Shown one piece after another: positions 35,405 to 48,100 of a stretch of DNA of 64,000 bases. The stretch comes from Capsicum annuum (lineage: Eukaryota; Streptophyta; Magnoliopsida; Solanales; Solanaceae). The stretch covers positions 214,309,779 to 214,373,778 of the forward strand of contig NC_061115.1 in assembly GCF_002878395.1 (NCBI RefSeq), given 5' to 3'. The number at the start of each line of letters is the position of its first letter. Positions within the stretch are counted from its first letter, which is position 1. The notes beneath the pieces are model-generated. The model ran no database searches, was not told where the DNA came from, and saw only the letters and a list, made by a program, of their open reading frames with translations. Both the position numbers and the translations under genes were made by a program.

Positions 35405-36302
35405 ATGTTATGTGTGAAGTTTCTTGGTAATATTTTTGGATGTTGAAATGACGTGACACCGTGATGTCAAATGAAGAAGTGAGATGGCTACAGGTTGGTT
35501 TTACAGGTATCACTTGTCTCAGATCATTCTATCTTAAAAGCTTTTGTGATGGTTTTGCATGTACAGTGTTAGTCACCACCTGATGACAGTAAATGTAGCT
35601 GTCAATGATAAAAGCGGCGTAGGAGGTTAGGTTACAGGAACAAAAGGATCATGATTTATTGAGAGTATCCTTACTTGGAATTCGAGTTAATTTTTCTATC
35701 CGCGGGAGTCCAGTGAGGTTTCGTGTGTAGGACATAGGGATAATGCTGGAGATGTCAAAATCTGGGCATTTTATTTTGCTCATTTTTTCAGTTTATCTTT
35801 CGAGTATCTGACGATGTCTAGTTCATTACATGAACTATTGTTGTATCTGAATTGGGGATCTTCTCCAATATGAATTAAGATTCTTTCCCACATTTCATCA
35901 TGTTGTGTGTTCTGGTGTTGACAATTATACATTAGACTTTTTCCCTATGGAGGAAAGACAAATTCTATCAGTGAAATTAGTATCTTCAACTAACGATTAC
36001 TCCAGGATTAGAGAAAATGTTCAATTTTATAGTTAAGCTATTTAAGATAGGATAATTTAATCTCAAACTACTTAGATTTTCTTTAACATAAATACATATT
36101 TTGAGTCAAAGCTGTTCAATTTTGCTAAATTCATATGGTAAATGACATTTGCCCTTGTTGCATCTTTTTAAGCACTTTAGAACAAACGCTTACACAAGAT
36201 TGTGATATTTTATAGAAAAAATAACACAAACATACACCTTAGCTTAACATATTTACACAAATTTTCATTCTTACAAAGTAATTACAAAAATTTCAACTAA
36301 TT

Positions 36303-36490
36303 ATGTATTTTTGTTGTATGTATCGGAAGCTAATTATGTATCTCGATAGACTTAAAATAAAAAAAAGATGTATCGGGAGTTGGTTATGTATCTTTATTAA
36401 GGAAAAAATATATCTTCGTCGGATGTATCGGAAGCTAATTATGCATCTCGATAGACTCAAAATTGAAATTTTCAGTAACTATGTAAAATA
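36303..36490. repeat. Short tandem repeats, TGTATCGGAAGC type
   Basis: GATGTATCGGAAGCTAATTA and relatives ending ATCTCGATAGACT recur three times in about 150 bp. The frame across it is a by-product. The rest of 35405-36830 is the presumed 3'UTR and AT-rich spacer with no gene seen. Confidence 0.6.
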
Positions 36491-36843
36491 TCGATTTTTT
36501 TTGTAATTAAGTTTCAAACTCTCAGAATTTATGTTAGTTTCCACTATTTTACAAGTATTGAGGTCTTCACTAGATTAGACAATGTCATCTCACATCAAAA
36601 GTTTACACTCACTAATCTAGAAAAGGAACAAGAACCAAAATTGATTAAGTTTGGATTTACTAAATTAAATCATCTCTCTTGGTACTATCAGAACAATAAC
36701 CTACACAAATTGTGATATTTTATAAGCATATTACATCAACTTTATCATCTAACATCAAAATTTTGCTCTCATTACTCTGAATAAACCGTTTTGATAGATA
36801 TTATATAGTAGATGACCACGTCCAAAACTCGTCATATAAAAAA

Positions 36844-37627
36844 CAGAAAAGGGCTTAAATAGCCCTTTAACTATGTGAAATGATGCAAAAACATCCTTCT
36901 TCTACCTATTGGGCCTAAAATACCCTTTTTGTCTATCTATTGGGGTTACTTTACCCTTTATTTAGGCAAATTATATGGAAAGCCATTTTTATATAATACT
37001 ATGTCAAAATTTTATTTTTTCATTTTTATTCCTCGCTTTCACGATACCTCCATAAAAATATATGGTATATTTATATATTATACAAATTATATTTATATCA
37101 TAAAAATACATGATATATTTACACCATACAAATTATATTTATACCATATAAATTATATTCTTACCGTAAACATACATGGTATATTTTAAATATAAAAAAT
37201 GTATAAATAACATAAATATCAACCTTTTAAAATTAGTTACACTCTCTTCCACTTTTTAACTATTTTACTCTCTCTCCCTATTAATATACATAACATAACT
37301 GACATATACATAGCATTCTGTGTATACGTGGGATTTTTGTAATATGTTTAGGGAGTTGAGACTTTTTGTAATATTGAAAACATAAGTTATGTATTTGTGT
37401 GATTTTTAGTAAAAAAATTTATACCATAGACATGTAATTTGCCTAAATAAAAGGGCAAAATAAGCCTAACAGGTAGACAGGAAGGACATTTTAGGTCCAA
37501 AAGGTAGATTAGAAGGGCATTTTTGGCCCAATAGGTAGATGGAAAGTGTATTTTAGGCCCAATAGATAGACGAAAAACGTTTTTGCACCATTTTACATAG
37601 TTAAAGAACATTTTAGACCCTTTTCCG
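36844..37627. mobile_element. Mutator-like MITE with long inverted repeats
   Basis: A 784-bp element begins CAGAAAAGGGCTTAAATAGC and ends with the inverse CCCTTTTCCG. It is flanked by a perfect 9-bp target duplication, TATAAAAAA (36835-36843 and 37628-37636), as expected for Mutator-like elements. The arms are about 130-200 bp and contain tandem ~37-bp units of the type CTACCTATTGGGCCTAAAAT, two on the left and four on the right. The centre is AT-rich. No transposase. A shorter relative lies at 45497-45705. Confidence 0.85.
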
Positions 37628-37833
37628 TATAAAAAAAAATAAGCGATTGTCACAAAAACGCTCTACTTCTAATTATAGTATTTTAGTTGGAGATAATATA
37701 TCAAAAAGTAATTACAAGACCAACACATTAAAAAAAATAATTCATGTAATGGCATTGACAATGTGTGAACTCTTGTGGGATCAAACAATTATTTAAATAA
37801 ATAATTAAAATGTGAAGATAAATTATTTAATAA

Positions 37834-40521
37834 TCACTTCAAACATTCTAGAGGAATGTTTTGAAATCTATTGGTGTCTTTACAATAATCATAAATTATA
37901 TTTTTGCTTCTAATGTCTTGATATGATTTTTCTTGATCCTGATTTAATTTCCAAAATTTCTCATAATTCCACCACAACTTTGTTGAATTGCAATTCAAAT
38001 TATAATTAGAAGAGCAACCCTCAATATTGAAGCCTTGAAATTGAGCTATAAATGGAGAATTTGACCAATTGATTTTTGCCTTTCCATTTTCTGTTGCCCA
38101 AGTTTCTCCATTCCATATTGTGGCCTCTGATTGCATTGGTTGTGAAGGGTATCCAATTCCTCTATGGTTCTTGTAAACCCTGATTGGTATTTCATCTACA
38201 AAAAAACTATAAAGAAACAATTTAATTAGACAATAATCATGTAGTAGTAAATAGGAAAATAAAATACCATATGGCCATCAAGTGGTTGGTACAATAGGAT
38301 GATTGATTGAGATTCATTCACTTTTAGATGGAAATCTCGATTTTAGTCAAATGAAAAATATTTTGCTAGGAAAATACTTTGACATAGTATCGAGGGTTAG
38401 AAAAGATCCGAATGAAGTAGCTGATAGGATGAAAGCGAGCCATAGGGGCGAAGGGAAGCGCGAAGGGCTAAGAAATATGAAAATCATATTACCTTCCTTA
38501 GCCGGCCTACTCGATGAGAATCCAAATTAATCAGATCAGTAAACTTCAGATACTAGATGATTAAATAGAAAAAACCGGTTGGTTGATCAAAACTTTACAA
38601 CATACAATATGAAATAGCTTGCCACACCAAATTAATCTATTTTTTATTTTGAAAAGGGAACACAAGAGGTATTAAAGTACTAGGTAGTTATGTCAAAGCT
38701 TTGATGAGAGGTATAGAGTTCGAGTTTTGGAATAAAATCATTTTCGGTGGGAGCGTTTCAGTGAAAATTCGACTCATAGAATTATAAAGTGGATACCGAA
38801 TGCTGAATGGACGCAAAAAGAAAAATAAACCTACACAATTTGATGTGAGTTCCATAGGATTGAGTAGTCATGAAAATTTGTTGTTGGATCAAACCAAAGT
38901 TGAATTCTTTGCTCTCTATCACCAACACCATTTGCAAATACATTTGTTTGCAATGTGTGTGGTTTCCCTTCTCTATTGCCCAAAAATTCAAAATCCAATT
39001 CATCATGGTGGCTTGTATGTGAATGTAGCTTCAAAAAAAGACAGTTCGGTGCACAAAGCATTCCACGTTAGTATGATCCAGGAAAGAATAAAGAGTAATA
39101 TTTATTAAATATAAACAAACTAAACAACAGATCATAACTACGTTCCAAATAAGTTCGGTTATATGAATCTTCATTATCCTCTTCACTCCAATATTTCTAG
39201 TAAGACTAGAGTGAACATAATAGCATTAACAGAACTACGTTCCAAATAAGACTCCACACTAATATTGGACCTGAAGTGAACATAATAGCATGCATGACTA
39301 AAATTTAATCCCAACTAATTGACATTACCTATAAATTTATATAGCTTATGATAAAAAATAAATTATTTTAACCCTCAAGAAGTGAAATTTTTTTTTGAAT
39401 ATATATATGTTTTCTTACATAGAAGGTTGTCACTACTCCAGCTGAGTCTTTGCTTGGTAGCTTTATTCTCATTTTGAATGATCCTGAGCCATAACTTTGT
39501 TTTGATTGAATTCCACATCCTGCAAAAGTGTTTTTTTTTTTTTTTCTCATTTGGTATAAATCTAAGAAAGTAAAAACTGAAAAAGAAAAAAACAAAAAAG
39601 GTTAAATTTGTTTTTGTACTATTCGAAATTGAGCAACTTTGTTTAAGGAAAAATCTCATATTTTTCGTCTATCCCTAAAAACGGTCCAACCTGATTGGTC
39701 TATTAAAATCATAGTTAAAACTTGAGGGGTGAATATGTGTACTTGAAGAATTTGGATGCGTAAAGTCCAAGTTGATAGTCATTTTAAATCGAAGTGAAAA
39801 GATGAGGGGTAAATATGGACATGAAAAATTTCACTCTAAGTTCTGTTAATGCTAAGGGCAAATACGAGATAACATGCTAACGACCAAGAGTGAGTACGAA
39901 CTAACGGAAGGCAAAATTGAACGATTGCTAATAGTATATGGACAAGCTAATGGTCTTTCAAAATCATAATTAGAAGTTGAGGGGTGAATGTGTACTTGAA
40001 AAATTTGGACACGTAGAGTCCAACCATATTTCACTCTAGAGCTCTGAGCTGATAGTCATTTTAAATCAAAACCAAAAGTTGAGGGGTGAATATGGACTTG
40101 AAGAATTAGGAGACATAGAGTTGAACTATTTCACGCGGATTTTAAATTAATGCTAAGGGTAAAATTACACGATTGCCAATAGTATATGGACAAATTTGCA
40201 CATCTAATCCTATTTAAAAAGTAGTCATTTTTCTATATTTAGGATAACAACACCATATCTGGAAAACTATGATATTGTGTATACAGATCTTACTTCTGTC
40301 TCACGGATAAAATGAGTAAAAAACCAAAAGAAAACTACAAAGAAAAAATCACCAGAATTTTTATCAAGGGACAACTGAATTTCTTCTCCTTTATTCAATG
40401 ACTTGACATTGTTGTTACCCCAAGAAATGTTGTAATTTTTATCAAATGGTAAAGCTTGACTTTCAAAAACTCTAGTTAATAATAATAAAAGAGCACCAAG
40501 ACTTAGTAGATGGAAACCCAT
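37834..40521 (-). CDS. Xyloglucan endotransglucosylase/hydrolase (XTH), 4 exons
   Basis: Exons: 40521-40353, 39519-39419, 39028-38835, 38206-37834; all GT-AG and in phase; 837 nt or 278 aa. XTHs cut and rejoin xyloglucan chains in the cell wall (GH16). A signal peptide occupies about residues 1-23. The catalytic segment [10 protein letters not shown] is at residues 98-107, with nucleophile and acid/base glutamates in DELDFE; most XTHs have DEIDFE. The N-glycosylation site that usually follows (FLGN-x-S/T) is absent here (FLGNREG). Further motifs: [20 protein letters not shown] and a C-terminal XTH domain with [20 protein letters not shown] and conserved cysteines. Length and C-terminus suit the large TCH4-like group. 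Endo-transglucosylase activity is more likely than hydrolase, by family. The protein is intact. Confidence 0.93.
38652..38815 (+). mobile_element. SINE (family B) remnant in XTH intron 3
   Basis: GAGGTATAGAGTTCGAGTTT resembles a tRNA-like B-box region, and TTCGGTGGGAGCGTTTCAGT with GTGGATACCGAATGCTGAAT follow the body of the element at 25965. It lies in XTH intron 3. Confidence 0.45.
39650..40225. repeat. Degenerate tandem repeats in XTH intron 1
   Basis: Units containing GAGGGGTGAATATGGACTTG, ATAGTCATTTTAAATC and ATTGCCAATAGTATATGGAC recur about three times, in varying order. They show no coding potential and no clear terminal structure. Confidence 0.55.
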
Positions 40522-41009
40522 TCAGTAATTTAACAAAATTGCATGCACTAAGATATTAAGGAGGATCACTTTTTTTCTTTTTGCTTTTTGTTGGGTTGAA
40601 TTAGTAAGTGAAGAGTTTTAAAGTGACTTAAGTTGAGTAATTAGAGTAATAAATATGTCTTCAAGGCATGACTTAGTTTTGTTACTAAGTGAAGTAACTG
40701 TTGACAACATAAATAGCCTGGGGTGGGGGTGGGGGTTAAGTAACTGATGTGAAAAAATGTAAATAGCAGTATATATTAACTGATGTTCTTCAAAGATTTT
40801 AATGGTTGTCATTAAAATTTCAGAGTTTGTAAAGTTTTGCGTTAAAGTAACTAAACTTTACTATTGGTAACACAAATTTAATGAACTTTATCCAACTATT
40901 TTTTTGTCAATAAGGTAACTGAAGTTTACCTTTATAACAGCAAAATTATTAAACTGCCCTTGGAAAAATGTGGCACCTAAGCCTAACTCATCCTGATGTG
41001 GACTCCTAG

Positions 41010-41275
41010 ATAGATGGTATTAGAGCCGGACGTCCCGACGTGGGTGCCCAAATAGATTGTTCACGCCCTATGGGGACCGGAGAGTGTTCGCGTGCAGAAT
41101 TGGGAGGGATACCCCCGGATAGAATTGAGATGATTCTGGTCTAATACCATAATAAAGAAATGAAACATTGGGCTTCACTCAACCTCAAAAGCTAATTTAA
41201 GACGTGAGGATTAAGCCATATAAAGAAACCAAATTCCCCATCCTTAGCTTAAGTGGGAAACTCAACAGTACTTAC
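41010..41275. mobile_element. TRIM/LTR-retroelement-like fragment
   Basis: TGGTATTAGAGCC at 41013 resembles an initiator-tRNA-Met primer-binding site (TGGTATCAGAGCC). A GC-rich block and CTGGTCTAATACCA follow near 41138. After this comes an LTR-like block (CACTCAACCTCAAAAGCTAA ... GTGGGAAACTCAACA) resembling the LTRs of the TRIM at 50739. Boundaries and target duplication are not clear. Confidence 0.4.
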
Positions 41276-41295
41276 TGTAACTTTACAGTTATAAC

Positions 41296-41360
41296 AACAA
41301 CATACTCGGGAGTGAAATCTGGGGAGAGTAGAGCGTACGCAGTCCGTACTTTTACGGTTA
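41296..41360 (-). mobile_element. TS-type SINE fragment
   Basis: AACAACAACATACTCGGGAG, then TCTGGGGAGAGTAGAGCGTA and CGCAGTCCGTACT, form the TTG-repeat 3' half of the Solanaceae SINE in reverse orientation. It lies next to the TRIM-like fragment, upstream of XTH. Confidence 0.55.
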
Positions 41361-42333
41361 TAAGAAGGAAGAAAAATTGTACTCCATAAGTTTCACAATG
41401 AATTATATAGTTCAATCAATCGAGTTGGAAACCACAGGTTCATTGCACAAGTTACAATTTAATTTGCTTACTTCAGCCTTCAGGCCTGAACTTTAGCTCT
41501 CATTTTCTTCTCAAGCTTGGCGCGTTCAACAACTTCCTGGATAACGCTGATCATGTTCCCTGAGCAATCGATCCACATCCATCGAGTTTGAAAAATTTTC
41601 CCTTCTTACCTTTGAATTCGCAGTCATTATGATTTGATGCAACAGGTAGTTTTTTCCCCTTAATATCAGCAGTTGATGGAACATGATTCTGCTTCTTCTT
41701 TCCCTTGATAAAACTCCACAAGTTGTGTTCCTGATGCTCGTTGCCCTTATCTTTTTTAAGTTGTTCTTCTTTAGAAGATGTTAGAGAGTCGGACATGTTG
41801 TGTATTTGTCTTTCCTCTCTTGTCACCCAAAACGCCATCTCTATTAAATCATCCTGCTCGTCAATCCAGTTAGTTTCGTCAAAATAGGTTGATTCAGCCT
41901 TAGCCTTAGCTTTCTTCCATTTTGCATCCAAACCATTGGTTTGAGGGTATTTTGGCAAACTCGATGGATCGTAAGCAAGTGGGGTTCAACATAGAAAAAG
42001 TCATGATCCATAGCAAGCAGTGAGGTTCTATAGAAAGCAGTGTTTTCATAAGTTCCACAGCAGCAACAGGAAAATCGCGAAATGTTTCTTCAATCTGCGG
42101 GCGATAAGGCACTTTCTGTGTCAAAATTGCTGCGTTAGCTGAATTGTTTTTTCGCCAATAGTCTTTAGACTGAGATCCACAGAGCTTGAATATCGTATGC
42201 AATTGATCAAATTTCATTTGTACCTTGAAGAATCGCTTCGCCACTGAATAGTTCTCCAAGTACACAACCAACACTCCATAAATCTACTTCAATTCCATAA
42301 AAACGCCATCCAATTAAGAGTTCTGGTGGTCTA

Positions 42334-42569
42334 TGTTAGGTTGTGGAGCCTGATTAATATGTGACGTACCGTCAAATATTAATGTTCACGCGGTTGTACC
42401 TTTTATTCTCATTCTCTATGCAATTGTACATACTCCAAATCATTAATATAAATAACCTGTCCGCCGTGGAGGTTACCCACGGCTGTTACCACGAAATTAC
42501 CTCTCTCTTTCCTCAAGAACTCTCTCTAGTTTTCTTCATCCTCTCTGTAGATTTAGTGTGTGTGGAACA
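42334..42569 (+). mobile_element. Solo LTR (236 bp) in the kinase pseudogene
   Basis: It starts TGTTAGGTTGTGGAGCCTGA and ends GTGTGTGGAACA (TGTT...AACA). A perfect 5-bp target duplication, GTCTA, lies at 42329-42333 and 42570-42574. Removing it rejoins the kinase codons for LWYR and PPELL. TATAAATA near 42448 on the plus strand gives the orientation. Its size and ends suit a Copia-type LTR. Confidence 0.88.
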
Positions 42570-42845
42570 GTCTATACCAGAGAGTCCCAACGCGCGCGGC
42601 TAGTCAATGGGACATTAGGATACCTTGATTGTCTACTAAAAAATTCGAAGTGGTTATGTCTCGATGAAGGATGCCCCGACTATGTATGTGACTAATTCCA
42701 TCTAGTAGTTGTTTCATGTAACATTTGATCTGTGATTCGGAGAAAGTCACATCATGCAGTGATAGAAGACCTTTGAGATCATGTTCCAAATACTCAAAAA
42801 TAAGATACAAACAACCAAACATATTACTCGAGGTGATGACCAATC

Positions 42846-43411
42846 TAGACATTGAAATTTTGTGGATTCTACTTTAATTTTGGTTAGAGTTCTCAAACGC
42901 TACTTTACCTCAAATCTAGTTTGATGGCTACCCAACCTAAACCCTAAATTACGTCTATATAAAGGGGCAAATATCCTTTAAAGATCCCATAAGTTCACGG
43001 GATATATCAAAGATCTCAAAAGTCCCAATAAATTAATGGGATATTCATAAAGATCAAAACCCCTCTTTTTTGATAATCAAATACATCAAAAACAAACACT
43101 TTCCTCTCTTCTTGATAATCAAATACATCTTTTGACAAACCCTCCTTTCATAGAGATCAAATGCAAATGTTCCAACGAGAAATACGTCACTAATGACCCT
43201 CGAATTATGGAAAAATTCATATTCAAATCTTCAAATATTCGAGAAATATGCTTCCGACAGCCCTCGAATCACGAAGAAAATCAAGAGAGAAGAATGGAGG
43301 GGAGGGAGGAAAAGATTTGTACCCCATCGTTTATCAATAAAATTATTGTTTTTTCCTATTTTTATTTGCGGTTGAAGTTTATTTTCCGTGAATTAAATTA
43401 TATTGGAAACA
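42846..43411 (+). mobile_element. Second solo LTR (566 bp) in the kinase pseudogene
   Basis: It interrupts the kinase codons between KLEGL and VITSSN. Flanks are CAATC (42841-42845) and CAGTC (43412-43416), a 5-bp duplication with one mismatch. The element begins TAGACATTG (perhaps a mutated TG start) and ends TTGGAAACA. TATATAAAG near 42955 and AATAAAATTATTG near 43338 give plus orientation with promoter and poly(A)-like signals. Confidence 0.7.
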
Positions 43412-43800
43412 CAGTCCTTCCAATTTGATAACGTTTGGGTGATCAGGCCTTCGTAAAATGCTGATTTCGTTCGTCATAAACTGGACATTGTCAAACTTCA
43501 ATCGCTTCAGAGCAACCTTATCAAGCATGTGGAACGATTCAAGTTTTCTTGGATGGCTTCTTCAGCCTTCAGTGCAATCCAAGCAGGCCATCCTGCTGGG
43601 AATTTGTTCACCTTCCCTCGCTTCCACGACACTTTTGTTGAGTCCTGGCCTCGAGTATCCGCTCTCCCTCTACATTTTCTTCCTCTTGAGTTGACTCAAC
43701 TGTTGCAGAATCGTTCAATTTCACATAGTCGATTGACATTACTTTTTCGTGAGAGGTGGATGTATCCTGTTTACGCAAAGTGAATCAGAATTTCCTACAT

Positions 43801-45190
43801 TTTAAGACGGAAACACTTTTTCTGTTAGATCCTCGACTCAAAAGAAAGTAAACAAAGCATAATACAAGTGCACTCATTCTCTCGAATCCTGAATCCGCGT
43901 CTGAATCCATACACCTATATCTCATGGAATGTGTCAATGTCAACTAAGCTAAGAATTTATAAATGTTTGTGTACTTTTCTTTTCCCTCTAAACTAATACA
44001 AACAGAAGGTTTTTTATGCTTCTTTTGATGATTTCAAGTTTCAACACACTAAGAAACAAAAAAAAAAAAAAAAAAAACTTATTTTCTTGAAAAAAATTAA
44101 AATATATGAGAGAGAGGCATAGACTATGCGTTACAAAACTTTAGAAATAAAATCATGAACGATTTTACTGATATTTGTTGACTATCCGTTAATAACGAAG
44201 ACATGCATAAATAAATATTTTCAGAAAGATATTTTTCTATTTAATATGTTATATATGATCGTAATAAAGTGAAAAAAATGATTTAGTCAGTAATTTCTAT
44301 TTTTCTGGATGGTTACAAATGCACAATGTGCCTCCTATTTATACTAGTCCATGGATGATTCTAGATATCCCTCTAGATATATCTAGAGTTACGTACTAAA
44401 CTTTTATAAAAGAGCAATTAAAACTTAATAAGAATTGTCTGGTTAAATTATGACCCACATTTTAGCTTATTTAACTCTTAGATGAATTATTCAAGGTATT
44501 TTAACCCGCTCAAATTCAGTCGAATTCGCCCATTTGACATCGCTAGTGACTAGTCTAAAACATATCAGTAAAATCCTCTGTGGGTTATTATAAAACTAAT
44601 GTGTTATGTAAACAAAATAAATGTAGTTTAGAAAGAGGGGAAAAGGAAAAGTATTCAAACATTTATTAATTCTAAGTTGACATTGCCACTATCATGATCC
44701 ATAAGACACCTATACATGTTCATGAGACATAATTTTCCATTTTTTTCCACAGGAGACAGATTCAAAATTTTGAGTTTATGAATTCTGAATTCTAAAAAAC
44801 ATGGTTTATTATAGTTACATAATTTTATCCATATCGAAAACGACCTTTCTGCCCAAAAAGGTATGGATAAGGTCTTTTACATCCTAACTTTGTACAATCA
44901 AATTATAAAAAAGAATTTGAATAGAGTGAAAAGTTACAATGCTATTGATATAAATCAAAATGGTAAATAGTTATATACCAATTCAATTCTCATAAAAAAA
45001 AATAAAATAATCATATTCTCTTTCTCAAGGTATATTGTTAAGTTATATACTCTTCCTTATGCAATTGCACATCAAAATTGGAAAAGTAAAACCAAAAAAT
45101 GGGTGTTGGTACTGGAAATTCTCCTACCCCTTTCCTTTTCTGTGTATGTGTGTGTATACCCAAATATCATCATAAATTAAGAAATTTCTA
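43801..45190. other. AT-rich spacer
   Basis: No gene recognised. A poly(A) run lies near 44060. TATAAATAG on the minus strand near 44345 sits in DNA reminiscent of another LTR, but I could not find paired ends or a target duplication. A short GT run lies near 45140. The right part should include the 3'UTR of the ubiquitin protease gene. Confidence 0.4.
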
Positions 45191-48100
45191 TCAAGTTTCT
45201 TCGTAAAACAAAATGTACGCGTCAGAGCGAAGAACTTCCTCTAACGAGACCTCACGAACATGACTGTCGCTTGCATAATACCACGCGAAATCTTCCGCGT
45301 TCTTGTCTTTCCCTGCAATCTTGGGACCTCCTCTAACATATGCAACATAATGACCTCCTCTCATCGTCCCCGAATGTATCACTACACCAATAAGCTGGTA
45401 TTTGTATGTCTCCTTCTGCAGGCACCTGCAAAGGCATCGTGTAATCATCAGGCCATTTCAGCAGAGAGATTCGATTTTGCAGAAACTTACTAGAAACGGA
45501 AAAGGAACAAATATAGCCCGAACTATGATTAATGGTACATATATACCCTCCGTCATACTTTGGGTACATATATGCCTATGCCGTTAATGAAATGGTATGT
45601 AGATGCCCCTCACACTAACAGTAGGGGCATATGTGTACCCAAAGTATGATGGAGGGTATATGTGTACCATTTATCATAGTTCAAGGTATATTTGTCCCTT
45701 TTCCGTACTAGAAAAATGACATGTTGCTTGCGCATTGAACATAGGGCCATTTTATCGACGAATCTTTGAAATCACTTGCATATTATGTAGGACATGGAAA
45801 TCACAAAGCATGAAGCTAACACACCACAAAGCTGTATTAGGAAATATACGCCAGCAAAATCAAATATACTTACTGTCCAACTTTGTTACCAAACTCATGG
45901 AGAAAACTCAGAGACCTTTCACTAGAAAAAATGTAAATACTCGAACAACAACAACGTACCTAATGTAATCCACAAGTGAGTCTGGGGAGTGTAGTGTATG
46001 GCTACGCATACCTTACCCCTACCTCGTAGAGATAGGGAGGCTGTTTCCGATAGACCCTCGGCTTTAAAAAAAAAACATTTAGGAGCAGTTCGAAATACTC
46101 ATCAAAACACATTGTTTACCAATCTAAATCCGTTCTCGATTCACATGATACACTTTGACATTTTTTTAATAATCCACATTATTACATTACTTTGTTGTTT
46201 TCATGGATTACATTCCACATAATTATTCTCAAATTATTTAGCTCTGGAATGCCGATCAAGTTGTAGAAATCATCTGAATACAACTCTCATCTTGAGCCTC
46301 AACAGATTTGCTATTCTATTCTATAATATAAATATTCTAAAAAGCGTGGCTAGTGGTCAATGAAGTGGATTGAGAATCCTGACGCCTCAGGTTGAAATCC
46401 CAACGGAGGCAATAACACTAAGTGATCTTTTCACATTTGTTCAAGCTTTTGTGGACAAAGTTACCGAACACTGTGTTAGTGGGAGGTGGGATCTTGATAA
46501 AATCCAAAGGGGTTGGCTTAAAGGTCAGAGTATAATGAACAAGGGATACTCAAAAATCCAGAAAAAAATAAATGCCCAAAATGAACGCGAATCGACAAAC
46601 CTGGTGTCAACATATGGTCTGAGATCAACAGTATCTCTGAAATTGACATGGCCATTCAGCTTATTCAAGCGCCCCCGAGCATCTTGACTGAACCTCTTTA
46701 GATGAATTGATAAAATAGGAGGGACCTTATCAATTAGGATCTGTTTAGTTGCATCTCTCTCGGCCCCAACTCTTTTAAAGTCTGTCTCTTCGCTCTCACT
46801 TTCTTCAGATTCAGATTTAGCAGAAATCAGTGGAGCTTCCAGCAGCTGAATTATATTGTTCTGTAAGTTGATATTCATTTGACTACTAGCTTCACCTTGA
46901 TTTTCCTCTGTGTTGTTTTCCAATATCCAAGACACTGAATCTTGCTCAGCTCTAGGGCTGGTTCCCTTTGGGGACAACAACCTGTCTTCAAAAGTTTCTA
47001 GTGCATCATTGTCTGTACTTCCATTATTTCTCAGTCCAGTCGGAGGAGATGTCCCTGAACGAGACGCACCATTTGGATTGTTGCCCTCATGTCCGTTCAC
47101 CAGGCTATGTGATCTAGGCTTTACCGATTTATTCTTAGATCTCATTCTCTTTTCTTTAAGAACTTTTGTGCAATTTTCACATTGCCAAGCATGTTCACTT
47201 TTGGAAAGAAGCTCGGGCTTTGTAAAATAAGCCAAACAACTCTCAACTGATACTGGAGCATCTGTATTATCAGCCTCTTCCGGATCAGACTCGCTGATGT
47301 TTGAAACAGTAAACCTAGTTTCGCAGAGTCCATTGGCCTGAGAAACGCCGCCGTTGCACAAAAGTTGTTCAGAAAGTTGTGCATCAGACTCAGGTTCATT
47401 ATATAAATCTCCCACACCATCCAAGTCCAATGAATCTTGTTCCCAACCAACAGCAGCGGAGGATACCTCACAACCTTCTGTTAACGTGTCGCCAGCACTT
47501 GAGGTTACTTCTTTGTAAGGAAGTAACAGAACCTCTGACTCTTGTAGTTGTAACAGGGCTTCATCTTCCGATAGCCTTGTATATGAATCTGTGCCAAGAT
47601 TAGAATCCACAGAGCAGATCTGGCTGCAGAACACTGAGCTATGCTCAACATTTATAACGTCTTTAATCAGTAACTTTTTACTGAATTCAGAATCTATATC
47701 GCAGACTGCTGATTCGGATTGTCTTTGATCATCCAAGCACATTAAATCACTAGGAGAAAAACAGCTGTCTGTACATGTCAACTTCATCTGTGTATCAGCA
47801 TCCAGATTATTCTGCAAAGAGTCAACAGGCTGAACAGATCGCGTTTCAGAACCCTGATTAGTCAGGACATGATCAACTTGTGAAGCTGAGTCATCACCAT
47901 TTCGCAGTGTGTCCTGATCGAGAAAATCTAACCATGTCGAATCATCTTCTGTAGCCAACTGCCTAGTCACACCATCACAATTTCGCACATAATGGGTCTT
48001 CTGAATGGAACATAAGTCCAGTGAAGATAAACCCAAATAATCAGCGATAACACCAGCATCAATGGATTCTAGCGATGCATCAGAAGGCCCTATAGGAGAA

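Larger units (their letters stand above)
41480..43800 (-). pseudogene. CDK-like Ser/Thr kinase pseudogene (At1g54610 type)
   Basis: Reading on the minus strand with frame changes: WPAWIALKAEEAIQENLNRS, KVALKRLKFDNVQFM, RRPDHPNVIKLEGL, then an LTR; LVITSSNMFGCLYLIFEYLE, HDL, YMKQLLDGISHIHSRGILHR, DITTSNFLVDNQGIL; a deletion removes the DFG region; PLTSR, TLWYR, then a second LTR; RPPELLIGWRFYGIEVDLWS, VGCVLGELFSGEAILQGTNE; a shift, LHTIFKLCGSQSKDYW; a shift, DPSSLPKYPQTNGLDAKWKK, and a shifted tail ending KKMRAKVQA. This is the order of the CDK-like kinases of the At1g54610 group. Several frameshifts and the loss of DFG make it inactive. No introns are visible over regions normally split, so a retrocopy is inferred. 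The left end (plus coordinates) is a stop at 41480-41482. Confidence 0.85.

Noticed and set aside
38303..38530. 75-codon plus-strand frame in XTH intron 3
   Set aside because: No family recognised, no promoter; partly within repeat-like DNA next to a SINE remnant.
41551..42852. Possible functional kinase gene on the minus strand
   Set aside because: Several frameshifts, missing DFG segment and two LTR insertions; called a pseudogene.
44280..44600. Possible further solo LTR around a minus-strand TATAAATAG
   Set aside because: No paired TG...CA ends or target duplication found.
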